Assembly: GCF_030227225.1 (NCBI RefSeq)
Contig: NZ_JASPHQ010000020.1
Location: forward strand, 1-33,589
DNA length: 33,589 bases
Direction: 5' to 3'
From: Corynebacterium rhinophilum
Lineage (GTDB): Bacteria; Actinomycetota; Actinomycetes; Mycobacteriales; Mycobacteriaceae
Position 1 is the first letter of the stretch, and every line of letters begins with the position of its first letter. This document shows positions 33,512 to 33,589 of the stretch, one piece after another. Below the pieces are notes generated by a model. That model searched no databases. It was given only the letters and a program-made list of their open reading frames with translations, and was not told where the DNA came from. A program made the translations under genes and the position numbers.

Positions 33512-33589
33512 TTATAGGTATTTGTCGAAGCGGTCGGGAAAGGCCACGGCCATTTGGTTGATGGCTTGTTTCCAGCCGGATACTCGTGC
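33512..33589 (-). mobile_element. 3' end of a probable transposase gene (IS256/mutator type), cut by the window edge
   Basis: The last 25 codons and stop of a minus-strand gene: WKQAINQMAVAFPDRF then DKYL-stop, resembling the C-terminus of IS256-family transposases (W-K-A-L-N-Q pattern). The outer end of the element probably lies near 33480 in GGAGCGTGTCAAGTTGTGTG. The other end is outside the window, so inverted repeats and target duplication cannot be checked. Confidence 0.55.

Overview
The window is from a Corynebacterium chromosome, or a very close relative. The main evidence is gene order: fhaA-fhaB-pstP-rodA-pbpA-pknA-pknB-crgA beside tRNA-Leu, with rhomboid and ppiA genes further along. 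This is the actinobacterial block that normally lies some tens of kb from oriC. GC-rich codon use, TTATCCACA-type DnaA boxes, starts that look leaderless (-10 box 7 nt before ATG) and an Ala/Lys-rich coiled-coil membrane protein also fit. A lipophilic, skin- or nose-associated species is a guess.

Layout. 1-9680: tRNA-Leu(CAG), then the growth and cell-wall control operon (two FHA adaptors, PP2C phosphatase, RodA polymerase, class B PBP, kinases PknA and PknB, then CrgA), closed by a shared terminator. 9690-13900: nagA-nagB-nagE on the minus strand, for N-acetylglucosamine uptake and conversion to fructose-6-phosphate, with a promoter and a possible GlxR-type site. 14098-16762: an orphan small protein, a six-helix membrane protein and a phytoene-dehydrogenase-like flavoprotein. 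16755-17077: an unexpected cluster of DnaA boxes. 17069-20700: rhomboid protease, cyclophilin PpiA, a HAD phosphatase and a single-chain dihydroxyacetone kinase. 20735-25340: metF-metE operon with a possible McbR operator, the coiled-coil protein and a small orphan. 25373-28118: GNAT acetyltransferase, tRNA-Ala(UGC), NodB polysaccharide deacetylase, 3-methyladenine glycosylase and a MarR regulator. 28168-30430: a CopB-type (CPH) metal-export ATPase with a histidine-rich N-terminus and a palindromic operator inside its promoter.

30430-33589 is an accessory island. It is visibly richer in A+T, has decayed gene remnants facing each other, and ends in the 3' end of a probable transposase cut by the window edge. 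It carries the most novel-looking system: a compact minus-strand operon coding for (1) a secreted 258-aa precursor with a C-terminal hydrophobic Gly/Ala/Cys-rich domain (six cysteines), (2) a 60-aa two-helix membrane protein and (3) a membrane-anchored trypsin-like serine protease coupled by an ATGA overlap. A strong terminator follows. I read it as a candidate bacteriocin-like (halocin C8-like in layout) production/immunity/maturation cassette. That function is inference, not established.
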